Source: Streptomyces sp. ISL-98 (GTDB lineage Bacteria > Actinomycetota > Actinomycetes > Streptomycetales > Streptomycetaceae). From it: 64,000 bases of DNA. The notes beneath the pieces were generated by a model. That model saw nothing but the letters and a program-made list of their open reading frames with translations. It was not told the DNA's origin and ran no database searches. The translations under genes were made by a program, and so were the position numbers. The stretch spans positions 62,001-126,000 of the forward strand of contig NZ_JAGGPB010000005.1 of NCBI RefSeq assembly GCF_018614055.1, in the 5' to 3' direction. Each line of letters starts with the position of its first letter. Position 1 is the first letter of the stretch. Shown here piece by piece: positions 63,239 to 64,000 of the stretch.

Positions 63239-63253
63239 CTGACGTACCGTCAG
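63239..63253. promoter_or_regulatory. operator F of the CTGACG-N3-CGTCAG family
   Basis: CTGACGTACCGTCAG is a perfect inverted repeat 30 bases before the DoxX-like gene. Confidence 0.75.
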
Positions 63254-63283
63254 ATTGTTTCGGTGGAGGGTGGGTGGACCGGA

Positions 63284-63733
63284 ATGCAGACCGTCTGGCT
63301 CGGCGGCGCCGAGTGGCTCGCCGTGCTGCGCATCGGCCTCGGCCTGTGGTGGCTGGAGAGCTGGCGGCACAAGGACAAGAAGGGCTGGTTCGAGCGTGGC
63401 ACAGGCATAGCCTGGGCGCAGAACGTCGCGGCCAAGCACCGGTGGGCCACGGTCAGGACCGGCTTCGACCGCGTCGTCGCGCCCCGCCCCAAGGCGATGG
63501 CGTACGTCGTCGTGTACGCCGAACTGGCCCTCGGCCTCGGCCTGGTCGTCGGCTTCCTCACGCCCGTGGCGCTCGTCGGCGGTCTGCTCCTCAACCTCCT
63601 CTACCTGGTGCTGATGATCCACGACTGGGCCGAGCAGGGTCAGAACGCGATGATGGCGCTGATCTCGCTCGTCGCGCTGTTCGCCATGTCCTGGCAGACG
63701 TGGTCCGTCGACCATGCGATCGGACTCTTCTGA
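63284..63733 (+). CDS. DoxX-like membrane protein
   Basis: The 149-residue protein has about four hydrophobic segments (LAVLRIGLGLWWLES, MAYVVVYAELALGLGLVVGFL, ALVGGLLLNLLYLVLMI, ALISLVALFAMSW) separated by charged loops with HKDKKGWFERGTG. The pattern is that of DoxX/TQO-small-subunit proteins. GTG 63263 is an alternative start. TGATG overlap with the Zn-ribbon protein gene shows an operon under operator F. Confidence 0.8.
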   Translation: MQTVWLGGAEWLAVLRIGLGLWWLESWRHKDKKGWFERGTGIAWAQNVAAKHRWATVRTGFDRVVAPRPKAMAYVVVYAELALGLGLVVGFLTPVALVGGLLLNLLYLVLMIHDWAEQGQNAMMALISLVALFAMSWQTWSVDHAIGLF

Positions 63734-64000
63734 TGAGCGGGACGAGTGGCGCGGCGACCCCCGGCATCGACGCCTTCACCCGCCCGTACTGGGAAGCCGC
63801 TGCACAGGGCCGCCTCCTCGTGCGCCGCTGCGGCGCGTGCGGCGAGGCCCACCACTACCCGCGGGAGTTCTGCCCGCGCTGCTGGAGCGACGACGTCGAG
63901 TGGGAGCAGGCCACCGGCCGCGCCACGCTCTACACCTGGTCGGTGGTCCACCGGAATGACCTCCCGCCTTTCGGCGCGCGTACGCCCTACACGGCCGCGG
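63733..64000 (+). CDS. Zn-ribbon/OB-fold protein (DUF35), partial at the window edge
   Basis: The first 89 residues contain PYWEAAAQGRLLVRRCGACG and CPRC, a four-Cys rubredoxin-like zinc ribbon (Cys33, 36, 47, 50), and the start of the OB fold (GRATLYTWSVVHRNDLPPF). Such proteins act with SCP-x-like thiolases or aldolases in sterol side-chain and other acyl-CoA breakdown, usually with the thiolase gene next to them. The thiolase would lie just past the edge. Confidence 0.92.
   Translation, partial: MSGTSGAATPGIDAFTRPYWEAAAQGRLLVRRCGACGEAHHYPREFCPRCWSDDVEWEQATGRATLYTWSVVHRNDLPPFGARTPYTAA

Overview
The window comes from a high-GC actinomycete, almost certainly a Streptomyces chromosome in its conserved part. 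Codon third positions are nearly all G or C. Starts are often GTG with GGAGG-type ribosome sites, ATGA and GTGA gene overlaps are common, and TTA codons are so rare that only three genes carry one. Several genes are typical of the genus: serC, pdxH, a DmdR1-type iron regulator, purU, and an NsdA-like regulator. From memory, the order resembles the S. coelicolor chromosome around SCO4366 to SCO4411; I could not check this.

Left part (1-12.9 kb): mostly single genes. They include an RNA 2',3'-cyclic phosphodiesterase, an aldo/keto reductase, secreted hydrolases, a GNAT-AAA fusion protein, serC, a large FAD/Fe-S oxidoreductase and an EamA exporter. From 12.9 to 23.5 kb lies one long operon: a TIGR03084-type protein, AtuA, a two-subunit biotin-dependent acyl-CoA carboxylase, an acyl-CoA dehydrogenase, a cinnamate/4-coumarate-type CoA ligase, an enoyl-CoA hydratase and a TetR regulator. 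It looks like a route for activating, carboxylating and hydrating a branched or isoprenoid acid. A palindromic operator candidate sits in front of it.

Middle part (23.6-44.4 kb): housekeeping and regulation. It holds a citrate synthase paralogue, pdxH, a candidate small RNA encoding a 12-residue peptide, a PAS/GAF protein, a SIS protein, dmdR1, an ABC exporter, a primase/polymerase-domain protein, an HTH/TPR regulator, a Gln/Pro-rich membrane protein, a substrate-binding lipoprotein, purU, an ECF sigma factor with an overlapping zinc-finger anti-sigma gene, a STAS protein and an EF-hand protein.

Right part (44.4-64 kb): a dispersed catabolic gene set. It has two CoA ligases, three acyl-CoA dehydrogenase genes, an amidohydrolase, a cyclase, an SDR, a zinc alcohol dehydrogenase, a flavin reductase, an enoyl-CoA hydratase, an FMO-like oxygenase, a DoxX-like protein and the start of a Zn-ribbon/OB-fold protein. 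Seven copies of one palindrome (CTGACG-N3-CGTCAG) lie at the promoters of these units. They suggest a single repressor that is not encoded among these genes and probably lies beyond the right edge. Inserted in this part is an ECF41 sigma factor with a divergent AhpD-like gene and a near-perfect ECF41 promoter.

A family of GC-rich repeats occurs between genes. Three 47-base elements also lie inside coding sequences, in frame. Two regulatory genes survive only as C-terminal fragments: a histidine kinase and a GlxA/AraC regulator.
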